A stretch of 64,000 nucleotides of DNA from Gilliamella sp. ESL0405 (GCF_019469205.1 NZ_CP048265.1:2542001-2606000); one strand, 5' to 3'. Shown: positions 50,843-61,694, counted from the stretch's first letter. Numbers and translations: made by a program. Notes: generated from the letters alone by a model not told the origin.

Positions 50843-51550
50843 ATGAATCGGCAAATTAACCCTATTGGCATAATACGTTCACCTTACAGCGAAAAATTTG
50901 CTGTACCAAGGCAACCTAATCTCGTTTCCGCAGGTCAAGGGGAGCTGCATTTATTAGCACCTTATAACGATCCTAATAGTGTGAAAGGTTTAGAGCAGTT
51001 TTCACATTTGTGGCTGTTATTTCTGTTCCACCACATCGAACCTGAAAAATGGCGCTTAACGGTGCGCCCTCCACGCTTAGGCGGTAATAAAACTTTAGGC
51101 GTATTTGCCACTCGTTCGCCATTTAGACCTAATCATATTGGTCTTTCTGCGGTAGAATTAAAAGATATTACCGTTGTTCAAAAACAAGTCATTTTAAAAC
51201 TGGGCAGCCTTGATTTAGTCGACGGCACACCAATTATCGATATCAAACCTTATATCCCTTATTGTGATAGTTATCCACAAGCCAAAGCTAGCTATGCCCA
51301 GACAGTGCCCGAAACCGTATTAACCGTCACATTTTCACCGTTTGTACAGCAATTTTTAGAGCGACAAAAACAAGATTATCCTCAGTTGGCAACGTTAATC
51401 TCTCAAGTAATATCACAAGACCCAAGACCTGCTTATAAGCGCAAAGATAAAACGGAACAAGAGTTTGGCTTGACTTTATATCATTTTAATATCAAAGGAA
51501 GAATTATTAATCAACACGCGATAGTTGACCAAATAACGATAATAGATTGA
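50843..51550 (+). CDS. trmO: tRNA(Thr) N6-methyl-t6A37 methyltransferase
   Basis: TrmO (YaeB/TsaA) uses S-adenosylmethionine to methylate t6A37 in threonine tRNA. It has 235 residues. Family motifs are the start INPIGIIRSPYSEKFAVPRQPN, GLEQFSHLWLLFLFH, LGVFATRSPFRPNHIGLS and LDLVDGTPIIDIKPYIPY. It lies downstream of metNIQ as in enterics, where rcsF intervenes; no rcsF is present here. Confidence 0.94.
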   Translation: MNRQINPIGIIRSPYSEKFAVPRQPNLVSAGQGELHLLAPYNDPNSVKGLEQFSHLWLLFLFHHIEPEKWRLTVRPPRLGGNKTLGVFATRSPFRPNHIGLSAVELKDITVVQKQVILKLGSLDLVDGTPIIDIKPYIPYCDSYPQAKASYAQTVPETVLTVTFSPFVQQFLERQKQDYPQLATLISQVISQDPRPAYKRKDKTEQEFGLTLYHFNIKGRIINQHAIVDQITIID

Positions 51551-51695
51551 AGCGTTGTATAAAAAGCTAACTAATTAAATGGCTGACTTTTGTAAAGAGG
51601 ATTTACAAAATTGTTATCGATTGTATATAAAATTAATTGAAAATTTAAGTCATTCTGGTAAATTACATATGGGTTTAATTCCCTATATTTCACTT

Positions 51696-51732
51696 TACCA
51701 CTAAAATTCTTCACGATCTTAGTGGTATTTTT
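51696..51732 (+). terminator. terminator between trmO and hslO
   Basis: TACCACTAA (51696-51704) pairs with TTAGTGGTA (51719-51727), followed by TTTTTAT. Intrinsic terminator between two convergent genes. Confidence 0.65.
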
Positions 51733-51741
51733 ATATGTAGA

Positions 51742-52605
51742 TTAGTGATAATTCAAATTCTGTTTTCTTCTCATCTCAGCAATATCAATTGCATCAATCA
51801 GATAATGTTTGCCACAATAATCACAATGAATATCGATTTTACCGCCCTCTTCTTTTAAAATTTCATCAACTTCATTAGCGGGTAGCGTCATTAAACTATC
51901 TTCACAACGCTCGCGCGAACAGCTACATTTGAAAATAATAGGATGCGCTTCAAACAGTCGAACTTCTTCTTGATTATAAAGGCGATATAAAATCTCGTCA
52001 GTTGAAAGTCGGAATAGTTCGTCACGTGTGATCGTTTCCGTTAACGCACAAAGGTGCTCGAAAGATTCGTCAGTACCTTCGTTTGCCGGAAGTACCTGTA
52101 ATAAAATGCCGGCCGCCATTGGCTTATTATTACATACCCCAGTTTTGACAAACAATCGGGTAGGTAACTGTTCGGATTGCATAAAATAATTTTCAATACA
52201 ACCAATTAAGGTATCTTTTTCAAGCCCAACAATACCTTGATAACGCTCGCCATTTTTAGGCGTAATAGTGATGACAATATAACCATTACCAACCATATCT
52301 TTAAGCGTTGCATTATCAGCAACATCACCGTTAACCCGTGCTACACCACGTAATTGCTGTTGATGATTACCATTTACAACCGCTAGTGATAATGGACCAT
52401 CACCTTGCAACTGCACAGCGATATCCCCTTCAAATTTTAAAGTCGCAGTTAATAAACTGGTTGCAACCAATAACTCACCCAGTAAATTTTGTACTGCTAC
52501 AGGATAAGTATGATTTTCTAAAATAGCTTCATATGTCTGTTCAAGACGGGTAATTTCACCCCGAATGGGGTGATTATCAAATAAAAATCGATTTAGAGTA
52601 TCCAT
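51742..52605 (-). CDS. hslO: redox-regulated chaperone Hsp33
   Basis: Cytoplasmic holdase activated by oxidation plus unfolding. It has 287 residues from ATG 52605 ([17 protein letters not shown]), which matches family starts and sits 1 bp after the hslR stop. An upstream ATG at 52635 inside hslR would add 10 residues. The zinc/redox switch CSCSRERC and CDYC (CxC...CxxC) is intact in the C-terminal 70 residues. Blocks [18 protein letters not shown] and QLPTRLF are near identical to E. coli. Confidence 0.95.
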   Translation of the reverse strand: MDTLNRFLFDNHPIRGEITRLEQTYEAILENHTYPVAVQNLLGELLVATSLLTATLKFEGDIAVQLQGDGPLSLAVVNGNHQQQLRGVARVNGDVADNATLKDMVGNGYIVITITPKNGERYQGIVGLEKDTLIGCIENYFMQSEQLPTRLFVKTGVCNNKPMAAGILLQVLPANEGTDESFEHLCALTETITRDELFRLSTDEILYRLYNQEEVRLFEAHPIIFKCSCSRERCEDSLMTLPANEVDEILKEEGGKIDIHCDYCGKHYLIDAIDIAEMRRKQNLNYH

Positions 52606-52606
52606 A

Positions 52607-53005
52607 TTAATAGTTGTCGCCTTGTTGTCTTTCATTTTTGAATCGAATCAAATTACGCCGCTCTTTTTTATCCGGTCTTCTATCCGGATGCGGCATTGTC
52701 AATGCATTAAGCTTACGTGCTTGCGCCACCATTTCACGTTTTGCGATACTTTCTTGCGTTTCTTGATAGAGTAATTGAGCCTCTGCCGCTGGCCTGCGCT
52801 GCTCACTAATAGCTAAGATTTGAATTGTTTTTTGGTCAGAACCTTGACGAAGTGTCAACATTGCACCAATTTCGACTATTTTACTAGGCTTAGTCCGTTG
52901 ACCATTATAATGGACTTTACCACCGTCGACCATTTCACGTGCAAGTGAACGTGTTTTATAAAATCTGGCAGCCCAAAGCCACTTATCTAATCTTACACTG
53001 TCCAT
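52607..53005 (-). CDS. hslR: ribosome-associated heat shock protein Hsp15
   Basis: S4-domain RNA-binding protein of 132 residues that recycles 50S subunits carrying stalled nascent chains. The N-terminal S4 domain reads [28 protein letters not shown], and the basic C-terminal tail includes [17 protein letters not shown]. It forms a two-gene unit with hslO, as in E. coli. igaA and yrfG, usual upstream neighbours, are replaced here by an AsmA-like gene. Confidence 0.95.
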   Translation of the reverse strand: MDSVRLDKWLWAARFYKTRSLAREMVDGGKVHYNGQRTKPSKIVEIGAMLTLRQGSDQKTIQILAISEQRRPAAEAQLLYQETQESIAKREMVAQARKLNALTMPHPDRRPDKKERRNLIRFKNERQQGDNY

Positions 53006-53106
53006 GACTTCCTCATTTCACTTTTCTAATCAAGCTCATTTTATCGCAGTTAAAAAATAAAGCTTAGAACATCTTAGCGAATTATATAAGGTTGTTTTTA
53101 GAAATA

Positions 53107-54714
53107 TCAATGCTGAGGCTCGATGTTATAACGATTGCCATTTGCGAAAAATGTACCGGATAGGCTATAAGGAGCAATCTCGCCATGTAAATCAAGAGTA
53201 TAATGTGAAGCATTAGGAAGCTGTTTCACTAACTTCCACTTTTCAAGAAAGATACTACTTACCCCATAGGCCTTAAGATGTAATGATTCTAATTTATCTA
53301 GCGAAGGATTGACAATTGCATTCGATTCAAGCATGCCACCATTAACTAATGCAGTAAACGCCAATAAGGCTTGATGCTGTTCATTAAATTTAACGGAAAA
53401 ATCAGGATAAATCATTCCAATTTTATTAACTGTTCCATTATTGGCTTTAACAAATAATTGGCCATTAAACAGCCCTAACTTTCTATTTTCAACCAAACGC
53501 AATTTGCTACCGGAGGCTTGAAAATCGACAAAATTAAATGGATAGTCAGGATTGGTATTAATTATTCCACCTTTCAAAATCGATAATCGATCAATATCAA
53601 TCTGTTTTAACGATTCAGGCAGTACAATCTGTTCAATTTTCTTAGGTAGCTTAAAATCAATTTCGGTCACTAATAATTTATCTATATGCAAATTATTATC
53701 TTTCCAATCTCCATTTAAACTTAATCGCCCTTGATTCCAAATACCGATAGCTTTTTCAATGGCTATATCATGCTCATTTTTAAGCATTAATTGCAGCAAA
53801 ACAGAAGAAAACGGTTTCTCATTCCATACGATATTATCGGCATTAAAAACTAACGCACTTTGATTAAAGTGCCACTGCTTGTCATAAATAATATTGGTTG
53901 TTTCAATATTGCCTTTTTCAATTGTATAGTCAGGCAATTGGATACTACTATTCAGCATGGAAAGTTGACGAAAAGTCGTTTTGGGTAATTTATCCAGATA
54001 TTGCGCAAAATATTGATTATCTTTAGATTGAACGTGAATGTTATTAAGTTTCAATTGCTCAACATCCAAACTCTTATCCGCTAGTATTTTTAATTTACTG
54101 ACAAAAAATCCGTCATTAATGTTACCACCTAAATTTGTAATATAAATGGTACCTTCACGTTGAAAACCTTGAAGCAACACTTTATCGACCAGAAAATGAT
54201 TAAACGAAACTTGCTGTGATGATAATTCAAATTGATACGACTGTTGATCAGATACATTAAATGGTTTAATGCCACCATTTATTTGCCGAAAAGTTAACGA
54301 ATCTTTTCCGTCATTAAGTGAAACGTTGACGGTCGAATCAACCAATTTAAGGACATTAGCTGAAATAGAAGCTTGTTCAATTTTGCTACCGTCTAACTCA
54401 CCATTGACCACAACAATATAATTGAAATGCTTTAGCTGCCACAAATCGTTTTTATCAAATCCAATTATCAATTTAGCAATTTTAGTAACATGTTGATTTT
54501 CATCTTTGATCGTCAGATCTTCAACAGATATTTCATAAAAGTTAGCTAAAGAATGATTAACTTTACCGATTGAAATAGAATATGAGCTTAATTTTGATAA
54601 TTGTTGGCTAATAAATTTAGCGCCGTAATTAGTCTGTACAGCAAAGTAAGCCAGCAAAATTAAAATCCAGACAATTGTTAAAAAAGTAATCAGTAATAAT
54701 CGAATCGTTCGCAT
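53107..54714 (-). CDS. yicH: YicH/AsmA-family envelope protein
   Basis: A 535-residue protein with one N-terminal membrane anchor (residues about 5-28, rich in L/I) and a large periplasmic region. This region consists of alternating short beta strands typical of AsmA-like bridge proteins that contact outer-membrane lipids. Blocks such as AVQTNYGAKFISQQLSK, VNGELDG, NGGIKPF, NLGGNI and FKLPKKIEQ line up with E. coli YicH. It has no obvious operon partner. The symbol rests on remembered similarity, not an alignment. Confidence 0.72.
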   Translation of the reverse strand: MRTIRLLLITFLTIVWILILLAYFAVQTNYGAKFISQQLSKLSSYSISIGKVNHSLANFYEISVEDLTIKDENQHVTKIAKLIIGFDKNDLWQLKHFNYIVVVNGELDGSKIEQASISANVLKLVDSTVNVSLNDGKDSLTFRQINGGIKPFNVSDQQSYQFELSSQQVSFNHFLVDKVLLQGFQREGTIYITNLGGNINDGFFVSKLKILADKSLDVEQLKLNNIHVQSKDNQYFAQYLDKLPKTTFRQLSMLNSSIQLPDYTIEKGNIETTNIIYDKQWHFNQSALVFNADNIVWNEKPFSSVLLQLMLKNEHDIAIEKAIGIWNQGRLSLNGDWKDNNLHIDKLLVTEIDFKLPKKIEQIVLPESLKQIDIDRLSILKGGIINTNPDYPFNFVDFQASGSKLRLVENRKLGLFNGQLFVKANNGTVNKIGMIYPDFSVKFNEQHQALLAFTALVNGGMLESNAIVNPSLDKLESLHLKAYGVSSIFLEKWKLVKQLPNASHYTLDLHGEIAPYSLSGTFFANGNRYNIEPQH

Positions 54715-54958
54715 AACAAAAACTAAATAGTAACAATAAATAATTAGATATTACATTACGATAACCGATTTTAACTAAAATAGCACTCGATTTTGATATA
54801 AATGATCTGTTGTTAAACCGATTTTCCAGTTAATATATAACAAGCCAAAATTATGACGTTAGAATAACAAATTGAATTAATTACGCCCTCTCTTTTGATT
54901 AAGATGAAGGATTGTTATTCTTTTTTTATTTACGATAGATAAATAGGAAAAAACAGAG

Positions 54959-55435
54959 ATGAAACAAATCCCAATGACGGTAAAGGGAGCCGAATTGTTA
55001 CGTGCCGAACTTGAAGAACTGAAGAATGTCAAAAGACCTCAAATTACAGCAGCTATAGCTGAAGCAAGAGCGCACGGAGATTTGAAAGAAAACGCCGAAT
55101 ACCATGCCGCAAGAGAACAACAAGGATTTTGTGAAGGTCGCATTCAGGAAATTGAAAGTAAATTATCGCAAGCACAAATCATTGATATTACCAAAGTAAA
55201 AAATACCGGAAGAATTATTTTTGGTGCCACTGTCACCGTTGTAAATGTAGATACTGACGAAGAAACAACCTACCGTATTGTTGGTGATGATGAAGCCGAT
55301 TACAAACAAAATTTAATTTCAGTTAACTCACCAATTGCCCGTGGTTTAATTGGTAAAGAAGACGGTGATACTGTTCAAATTAAAACGCCTGGTGGTGATG
55401 TTGAGTTTGATATCATTAAAGTTGACTATATTTAA
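54959..55435 (+). CDS. greA: transcription elongation factor GreA
   Basis: Secondary-channel factor that stimulates transcript cleavage by stalled RNA polymerase. It is 158 residues, the standard length. The N-terminal coiled coil has [23 protein letters not shown], with the catalytic acidic pair at its tip, and a C-terminal FKBP-like domain follows ([16 protein letters not shown]). It is first in the conserved greA/yhbY/rlmE/ftsH/folP neighbourhood. Confidence 0.97.
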   Translation: MKQIPMTVKGAELLRAELEELKNVKRPQITAAIAEARAHGDLKENAEYHAAREQQGFCEGRIQEIESKLSQAQIIDITKVKNTGRIIFGATVTVVNVDTDEETTYRIVGDDEADYKQNLISVNSPIARGLIGKEDGDTVQIKTPGGDVEFDIIKVDYI

Positions 55436-55465
55436 TGTCAATTTGCATCAATAATCACTCTCGAT

Positions 55466-55494
55466 AAAAAAACAGGGCAATATGCCCTGTTTTT
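55466..55494. terminator. bidirectional terminator greA/yhbY
   Basis: ACAGGGCA/TGCCCTGT stem (55472-55479, 55483-55490), flanked by A5 on the left and T5 on the right, serving both convergent genes. Confidence 0.85.
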
Positions 55495-55500
55495 CATTGA

Positions 55501-55794
55501 TTATTTTGGTAAAGAGATTTTTTTCTCTTCACTCGGTCTAAACACCGTAAAAATAGAGCCAACCTGCTGAACAGGTATCGCTTTAGTTTCACGAATAATC
55601 GCATCACAAATAAGTTTTTTTGTTTCGCGATCTTCAGCAGACACTTTAATTTTAATTAGCTCATGAAAGTTCAAGGCATTTTCAATTTCAGCTAAAACGC
55701 CTTCAGTAAACCCATTAGCACCAATCATCACGATTGGTTTTAAGTGATGAGCTTCACCCTTTAGGTACTGTTTTTGTTTATTCGATAAATTCAT
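55501..55794 (-). CDS. yhbY: ribosome assembly RNA-binding protein YhbY
   Basis: CRM-domain protein of 97 residues associated with pre-50S subunits. The family pattern is visible: LSNKQKQYLKGEAHHLKPIV, the GANG loop (GxxG) and ENALNFHELIKIKV. It is convergent with greA and divergent from rlmE, as in E. coli. Confidence 0.94.
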   Translation of the reverse strand: MNLSNKQKQYLKGEAHHLKPIVMIGANGFTEGVLAEIENALNFHELIKIKVSAEDRETKKLICDAIIRETKAIPVQQVGSIFTVFRPSEEKKISLPK

Positions 55795-55891
55795 TAATTT
55801 TTTATCACATTAAGTTGTAATTTTGCTATTCTACCCTTATATATATGACTAATCAATGAAGTGAACTCTTTACGTTAAGGATTTATTCGCT

Positions 55892-56518
55892 GTGAGTAAC
55901 AAAAAACGCTCAGCTAGCTCGACGCGTTGGCTTAATGAACATTTTAAAGATCGCTTTGTGCAACAAGCACAAAAAAAAGGTCTACGATCGCGAGCTTGGT
56001 TCAAATTAGAAGAAATTCAAAAAAGTGACAAACTATTTAAACCCGGTATTACCGTTGTCGATTTAGGCGCGGCGCCTGGGGGTTGGTCACAATATGTCGC
56101 ATCACTTATCGGCAATAAAGGCCGGATCATCGCTTGTGATTTGCTCCCAATGGATCCTATTGTTGGGGTAGATTTCCTGCAAGGTGACTTTCGAGATGAA
56201 GCTGTGCTCAATGCACTCCTCGAGCGTGTTGGAGAAGACAAAGTGCAAGTGGTTATGTCCGACATGGCGCCTAATATGAGTGGACAACCGGCGGTTGACA
56301 TTCCTAGAGCCATGTACTTAGTTGAACTGGCATTAGATATGTGCCGAGATGTTCTGGCACCGAATGGCAATTTTATTGTGAAAGTCTTTCAAGGCGAAGG
56401 ATTTGAAGAGTATCTTAAAGCAGTAAGATCACTTTTTAAAACGGTCAAAATACGCAAACCGGAAGCTTCACGTGCAAGGTCAAGAGAAGTTTATATTGTT
56501 GCTATGGGGATGAAGTAG
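55892..56518 (+). CDS. rlmE: 23S rRNA 2'-O-ribose U2552 methyltransferase
   Basis: RlmE (FtsJ/RrmJ) methylates U2552 in the A loop during 50S maturation. It has 208 residues with a GTG start supported by AAGGA about 11 bp upstream; the product begins [18 protein letters not shown]. The SAM-binding [14 protein letters not shown], the [13 protein letters not shown] block, the SDMAPNMSG motif and K-D-K-E active-site residues ([11 protein letters not shown]) are conserved. ftsH follows 76 bp downstream. Confidence 0.96.
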   Translation: MSNKKRSASSTRWLNEHFKDRFVQQAQKKGLRSRAWFKLEEIQKSDKLFKPGITVVDLGAAPGGWSQYVASLIGNKGRIIACDLLPMDPIVGVDFLQGDFRDEAVLNALLERVGEDKVQVVMSDMAPNMSGQPAVDIPRAMYLVELALDMCRDVLAPNGNFIVKVFQGEGFEEYLKAVRSLFKTVKIRKPEASRARSREVYIVAMGMK

Positions 56519-56594
56519 CCAGTTGTATAATTTTGTAGTACCATACTTGGTTAATTTTAGTCGTAACTGTTAATTTTTATGAGGGGTTTTTCTT

Positions 56595-58472
56595 TTGAAC
56601 GACATGGTAAAGAATCTACTGATATGGGGAATAATTGCGGTAGTATTGATTGCGGTATTTAATCAATTCAGCTCAGTATCTAGCGGCCCTCAAATCGATT
56701 ATTATAAATTTAACTCAGATATCGCCGATGGCAAGCTCAAAGAAGTGCATATTAACGGACGAGAAATAGTTGCTACCAGAACCGATAATAGCAATTACGT
56801 AACTTATATCCCTTATTTTGATGAAAAACTCATTGATGATTTATTAAGTCATAAAGTACCTGTCTATGGTACTGCTGATGAAAAACCGAGCTTATTAGGT
56901 GCGATTTTAGTTTCTTGGTTCCCTATCATTTTACTCATTGGCTTTTGGATCTTTATTATGCGCCAAATGCAAGGTGGTGGTAAAGGCGGGCCAATGTCGG
57001 TCGGTAAAAGTAAAGCTCGAATGCTAACCCCTGATCAAGTTAAAACAAAATTTACCGATGTCGCCGGTAGCGAAGAGGCGAAACAAGAAGTTACCGAGGT
57101 GGTTGATTTCTTACGCGATCCGGGTAAATACCAAAAATTGGGTGGACGTATTCCAAAAGGGATTTTAATGGTTGGACCACCGGGTACAGGTAAAACCCTA
57201 CTGGCAAAAGCGATTGCTGGTGAAGCTAACGTTCCATTTTTCAGTATTTCCGGCTCTGACTTTGTTGAAATGTTTGTCGGTGTGGGTGCCTCACGTGTAC
57301 GTGATCTATTTGAACAAGCTCGAAAACATTCACCGTGTATCATCTTTATTGACGAAATTGATGCCGTTGGTCGTAAACGAGGCGCCGGTTCAATGGGCGG
57401 GCATGATGAACGTGAACAAACCTTGAACCAAATGCTAGTTGAAATGGATGGTTTTGAAGCGAATAGCGGAATAATCATTATTGCAGCCACTAACCGGGTT
57501 GATATTTTAGATCCGGCATTACTGCGCCCCGGCCGTTTTGACCGCCAAGTACAAATTGGCCTACCAGATATGAAAGGTCGTGAGCAGATTCTTGCTGTTC
57601 ATGTCCGTAAAGTACCTTTGGGCTCTGATGTTAATTTGTCAGTCTTAGCACGTGGCACACCGGGTTATTCTGGTGCTGAATTAGCAAACTTAGTCAATGA
57701 AGCGGCGTTATTTGCGGCTCGTCGTAACAAACGATTAGTGACAATGGATGAGTTTGAAGAAGCCAAAGATAAAATCAACATGGGCACTGAACGACGCTCA
57801 TTGACGATGACCCAAGAACAATTGATATCAACTGCTTATCATGAAGCCGGTCATGCTATTGTTGGTTATTTAATGCCTGATCATGATCCAATTCATAAAG
57901 TCACAATCATTCCTCGCGGACGTGCTTTAGGCGTCACCTTCTTCTTACCTGAAGGCGACAGAGTGAGTGAAAGCCGTGAAAAACTAGAAGGCGATATTGC
58001 GACCCTTTATGGTGGAAGACTGGCGGAAGAACTGATCTATGGTGCTGAAAAAGTATCAACCGGCGCCTCGAATGATATTAAGGTTGCCACGCAATACGCC
58101 AGAGCTATGGTTACCCAATGGGGCTTTTCTGAACGTCTAGGACCACTATTTTATGAAATGGATGATAATTCAGCTTATGGCCGTCCTAAAGATATCTCAG
58201 ATGAAACTGCTCGCATTATCGATGAAGAAGTTAAAGCGATTATTGACCGCAATTTTGAACGAGCACGTAAAATTTTGACGGAAAATATGGATGTGCTTCA
58301 TGCAATGAAAGATGCGCTAATGAAATATGAAACCATTGGTGCAAATCAAGTAGCGGACTTAATTGCACGTCGACCTATCAATGCACCGGACGACTGGACA
58401 GAGAGTGACGAAAAAGCAGCACAAGAGATTCCAAATGAGGGAACGGATATTCCGCCTCAATCAGACGATTAA
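56595..58472 (+). CDS. ftsH: ATP-dependent zinc metalloprotease FtsH
   Basis: Inner-membrane AAA+ protease degrading, among others, LpxC and unassembled membrane proteins. The 625-residue product has two N-terminal membrane segments (about residues 5-25 and 97-120). Walker A is GPPGTGKT, Walker B is IIFIDEIDA, the SRH is [20 protein letters not shown] and the zinc motif is HEAGH. The TTG at 56595 is preferred: GAGGGG is 8 bp upstream of it, whereas the ATG three codons later would be 17 bp away. The C-terminal tail is shorter and more acidic than in E. coli. Confidence 0.97.
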   Translation: MNDMVKNLLIWGIIAVVLIAVFNQFSSVSSGPQIDYYKFNSDIADGKLKEVHINGREIVATRTDNSNYVTYIPYFDEKLIDDLLSHKVPVYGTADEKPSLLGAILVSWFPIILLIGFWIFIMRQMQGGGKGGPMSVGKSKARMLTPDQVKTKFTDVAGSEEAKQEVTEVVDFLRDPGKYQKLGGRIPKGILMVGPPGTGKTLLAKAIAGEANVPFFSISGSDFVEMFVGVGASRVRDLFEQARKHSPCIIFIDEIDAVGRKRGAGSMGGHDEREQTLNQMLVEMDGFEANSGIIIIAATNRVDILDPALLRPGRFDRQVQIGLPDMKGREQILAVHVRKVPLGSDVNLSVLARGTPGYSGAELANLVNEAALFAARRNKRLVTMDEFEEAKDKINMGTERRSLTMTQEQLISTAYHEAGHAIVGYLMPDHDPIHKVTIIPRGRALGVTFFLPEGDRVSESREKLEGDIATLYGGRLAEELIYGAEKVSTGASNDIKVATQYARAMVTQWGFSERLGPLFYEMDDNSAYGRPKDISDETARIIDEEVKAIIDRNFERARKILTENMDVLHAMKDALMKYETIGANQVADLIARRPINAPDDWTESDEKAAQEIPNEGTDIPPQSDD

Positions 58473-58489
58473 AATGATATAAATAAATA

Positions 58490-58510
58490 ACGCGCTTCGG
58501 CGCGTTTTTT
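58490..58510 (+). terminator. ftsH terminator
   Basis: ACGCGC-TTCG-GCGCGT stem (58490-58505) with a stable UUCG tetraloop, followed by T5. Confidence 0.92.
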
Positions 58511-58654
58511 ATCGACAAAATGAAGATATAATCTCATCATAATCATAATTAGACTCAGTGGTAAATATAACCTTTACGGCTAAGTTAAAATTTAACCGTA
58601 ATTAAATAGCTAATGCATTAATTTAAAAACTGTTTATCAAATAGGACTACCCTT

Positions 58655-59491
58655 ATGGAAATTCATTTTCAAAATCAAGTTATGGATCTCTCTTTTCCAC
58701 AAGTTATGGGCATTGTGAACATGACACCTGATTCATTTTCCGACGGCGGTAAATACAACAACCTCGATGATGCAATGCGTCGAGTTGATAGTATGATTCA
58801 AGCCGGTGCCACATTTATTGATGTAGGTGGAGAATCAACTCGCCCTGGCGCAGCTGAAGTGTCGGTTGAAGAGGAGTTAGAACGGGTAATACCTTTAGTT
58901 GAAAAAATTGCCCGTTATTTTGATATATGGATTTCGGTAGATACCTCTAAACCTGAAGTAATGACTGAATCGGCGAAAGCCGGCGCCCACTTGATTAACG
59001 ATATTCGAGCACTAACTGAGCCCGGCGCAATGACCGCTGCGGCAAAAACCGGACTGCCTGTTTGTATTATGCATATGCAAGGCGATCCTCAAACCATGCA
59101 AAATGCACCACACTACAATCAAGATATCTATCAAGAAGTAGACACTTTTTTTGACCAACATATTAATCGCTGCATTAAAGCCGGTATAAATCGTGAAAAA
59201 ATCATACTCGATCCAGGTTTTGGCTTTGGTAAAACACTATCACACAACTACCGATTACTGGCAACTTTGGAAAAATTTCATCATTTCAATTTACCGCTAT
59301 TAGTTGGTATGTCCCGTAAATCCATGATTGGACAAGTATTAAATGTTCCGCCGCAAGAACGAATGCTTGGTAGTGTATCTTGCGCTGTCATTGCGGCGAT
59401 GAAAGGGGCACACATTATACGGGTACATGATGTTAAACAGACATTTGATGCCCTACGGATTGTGCAAGCAACATTAGCTGAACAAGGTTGA
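58655..59491 (+). CDS. folP: dihydropteroate synthase
   Basis: TIM-barrel enzyme joining dihydropterin pyrophosphate (the FolK product) to p-aminobenzoate; target of sulfonamides. It has 278 residues. Motifs are VNMTPDSFSDGGKY, GGESTRPGA, SVDTSKPEVM, INDIRAL, ILDPGFGFGKT and GMSRKSMIG. It follows ftsH after a terminator. glmM, which usually comes next in enterics, is absent and is replaced by a secreted-protein gene. Confidence 0.96.
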   Translation: MEIHFQNQVMDLSFPQVMGIVNMTPDSFSDGGKYNNLDDAMRRVDSMIQAGATFIDVGGESTRPGAAEVSVEEELERVIPLVEKIARYFDIWISVDTSKPEVMTESAKAGAHLINDIRALTEPGAMTAAAKTGLPVCIMHMQGDPQTMQNAPHYNQDIYQEVDTFFDQHINRCIKAGINREKIILDPGFGFGKTLSHNYRLLATLEKFHHFNLPLLVGMSRKSMIGQVLNVPPQERMLGSVSCAVIAAMKGAHIIRVHDVKQTFDALRIVQATLAEQG

Positions 59492-59613
59492 AATTAATAT
59501 CTGAAAAAAGCAGCTTATCTAACCATTGCATATCAACCTACTCTGGATAATTGTAGAAAAAGCTTTTTAAAGCAGGTTAAAGAAGAATATTAGATTAATA
59601 ATTATATAATTAA

Positions 59614-59650
59614 GGGCTCAATATTGAGCCCCAGTTATAGTTTTGTTTTT
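59614..59650. terminator. palindrome between folP and the secreted-protein gene
   Basis: GGGCTCAATATTGAGCCC (59614-59631) is a perfect 18-bp palindrome followed by a T-rich stretch (TTTTGTTTTT). It may serve as a terminator for folP and for the convergent gene. Confidence 0.6.
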
Positions 59651-59688
59651 ACCTCAATCACACTTTAATTGATAATATTTAATGGCGA

Positions 59689-61179
59689 TTAAGGCATTAC
59701 ACAGGCGGTTTGAGTATATTCCCTTTTGATATGAAAAATGGTACCACTATTCGAAGCTACAGAATAGTAGTGCCCCGATAAAATGCTTGGAGTATTAGTC
59801 CAAATGGAAAATACATCCCATTGTTTAGAATAGTCTTTAAGCCCGCCACCCCATTCTGAAATCAATCCCCCGTTTATTTGCCTTAATGCGGTCGAAGATG
59901 CATTTGGATGGCCATTTATTCCCCAACCATTAGCATTAGTCAGATCAGATACATTTGGCATTCGATAACCCGATAAAGTGGAACAATAATTTACTGCATT
60001 ATCATGATTATTTTCTATATATGGGTAGCCATATATATCCGTGTGAGGAATAAACCAGTGTTCTAATTTAAAGCTATAAATAGGCTTAGTTTTTGCTGTG
60101 TCAGCATAAATGGTAAATGTTGTTGGAACAAAACGAAGTTTCGATGGTGAAGAATTGGAGGTTGGTCCCTTTAATATTACTGTCGGAATCTTCTTTACCG
60201 TCTCTCCAAACGCTAAATCAACATTTGAATTGCTCGGCTCTTTTGAATAACTGAGTTGTTTATAATTTTTAATTCCGGCAACCATTAACTTGAAGTAAAG
60301 ACCATCCGCCCCCGTTGCCGGGAAGTTTGATTCAGGTTGATTGAGGCTTTGCATGTAAAATACTTTTTTATCATTATCCCACTGCCCAGACACTCCCGAT
60401 TCATTATCATGGTACATCGTTAGTGGTTGTACAAAGCAAGTATAAATAGTATTAGAATCAACACCTAAGTAATAGTTATCTTCAAGCTTACTATAGGTTG
60501 TCGAATTAGGTATACCATATTGTGTTTTAATTTCACTGTCATCTATTTTCAGATTGATAGTATAAGGTGCCAAACAGGTATCGACAGTATCTGTCCGTCT
60601 AATCTTCTGCTCTGTCGAGTCTAAAATAGTCATCGCTATTTTACCCGTTGCTGAAACAACCACGTCACCGTCATCATCTCTGGCATAATTATTCGGATCT
60701 TGTAGTATTGTGCTAAAATCAATTGATTGAACATTATCAATACTAGGGGTATTAGCTGGCACAACTGTTTGGATATCTTCAAAGGTGTTCACTGTCGCTG
60801 GAATATCTATAACCACGGGATTATCACCATCCTTAGGAGGAGCATCATATTTGACTTCTTGGTTACCATCATTAAAACGCAACCATAATAACGCTCCGGT
60901 GTTATCACTCTTAGTTTGACCATTATCAAAAGTTAAATAAGGTGCTGTACCATTGATTGCTTGAGCTGTGGTGTTTGATGTTAATGCCTGTGCATTAAAT
61001 GCATACATCAAAGGTAACATTAATAGGCATGTTAATGTTTTTTTGAAAAAATGCGGCTTATTAGCGTTATTTGAGTTAAAATTTGTCGGTGAATTTAAGC
61101 TTAAGTTATTGTTCTGATTAAGGCGACGATTAAGAGAACTTAAGAAAGGCGTCTTCGAGTTTTCATTATGATATTGCAT
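59689..61179 (-). CDS. secreted protein with C-type-lectin-like adhesin C-terminus
   Basis: A 496-residue exported protein. The N-terminus is unusually long: about 45 polar, Asn-rich residues precede a hydrophobic signal core (FFKKTLTCLLMLPLMYAFNAQA), like extended signal peptides of large secreted proteins. The middle resembles the bacterial adhesion domains of invasin-like proteins. The last ~130 residues (NYCSTLSGYRMPNVSDLT...SIWTNTPSILSGHYYSVA...TQTACVMP) have the paired cysteines and W/P-rich pattern of the lectin-like tip of inverse autotransporters and of ZirS/ZirU-type exoproteins. No beta-barrel or translocator partner is nearby. It is flanked by gene-poor DNA. Confidence 0.65.
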   Translation of the reverse strand: MQYHNENSKTPFLSSLNRRLNQNNNLSLNSPTNFNSNNANKPHFFKKTLTCLLMLPLMYAFNAQALTSNTTAQAINGTAPYLTFDNGQTKSDNTGALLWLRFNDGNQEVKYDAPPKDGDNPVVIDIPATVNTFEDIQTVVPANTPSIDNVQSIDFSTILQDPNNYARDDDGDVVVSATGKIAMTILDSTEQKIRRTDTVDTCLAPYTINLKIDDSEIKTQYGIPNSTTYSKLEDNYYLGVDSNTIYTCFVQPLTMYHDNESGVSGQWDNDKKVFYMQSLNQPESNFPATGADGLYFKLMVAGIKNYKQLSYSKEPSNSNVDLAFGETVKKIPTVILKGPTSNSSPSKLRFVPTTFTIYADTAKTKPIYSFKLEHWFIPHTDIYGYPYIENNHDNAVNYCSTLSGYRMPNVSDLTNANGWGINGHPNASSTALRQINGGLISEWGGGLKDYSKQWDVFSIWTNTPSILSGHYYSVASNSGTIFHIKREYTQTACVMP

Positions 61180-61411
61180 AGCAATCCCTATATTCGTGTA
61201 ATTTATTGTTTTTATTCCTTTTTATATAACTGCCTGCTATTTTTACAGCTAAACCGTTACAACTTTAATGATATAATGTTTTAAAAAAATTACCGAACTT
61301 TTTAGCTGAAAAATTTGTTAAGAAAGGTAAACAAGAAAAGCAAAATCATTGAATATTTCCATATAGTTACTGATTTTTTGGGCCTTTTTAAGCGCTGTTT
61401 TTCTGGTTTAT

Positions 61412-61623
61412 TTACACAGTTTCATGGCTTAGCTTATTACTCATTCTGGAGTTGTTACAGTAGGCAAACCGGATGGGATGTGGAGAAGTTTTGATGCTTT
61501 CCCTGTTGTTGTCATATATACCAATGCGGACTTCTTCGTCGCACACCGGTGACTTATCGCTAATAGTGAATCTCTGTGACATATCACTTGAGGCCATTGC
61601 CTTAGGCAAACTGCCTCAGCCAT
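61412..61623 (-). other. gene-poor stretch with two overlapping minus-strand frames
   Basis: Between the secreted-protein gene and ubiA (61180-61879) I find no convincing gene. A more GC-rich block of about 210 bp carries two overlapping frames on the minus strand, 61412-61609 and 61441-61623, 60-65 codons each, both without clear ribosome-binding sites. The compositional contrast and closeness to the inverted 42-bp motif at 61695 suggest a remnant of a mobile or transferred segment. Neither frame can be assigned to a family. Confidence 0.35.
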
Positions 61624-61694
61624 GACGGGCGATTAGCGTACAGTCATCACTTAAGCAAATAGGAGAATAATGAATTGGGTAAGCGCCACAGCTT

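Noticed and set aside
61412-61623. Two overlapping 60-65 codon minus-strand frames as small genes.
   Set aside because: They overlap each other, lack ribosome-binding sites and match no family I can name with confidence.
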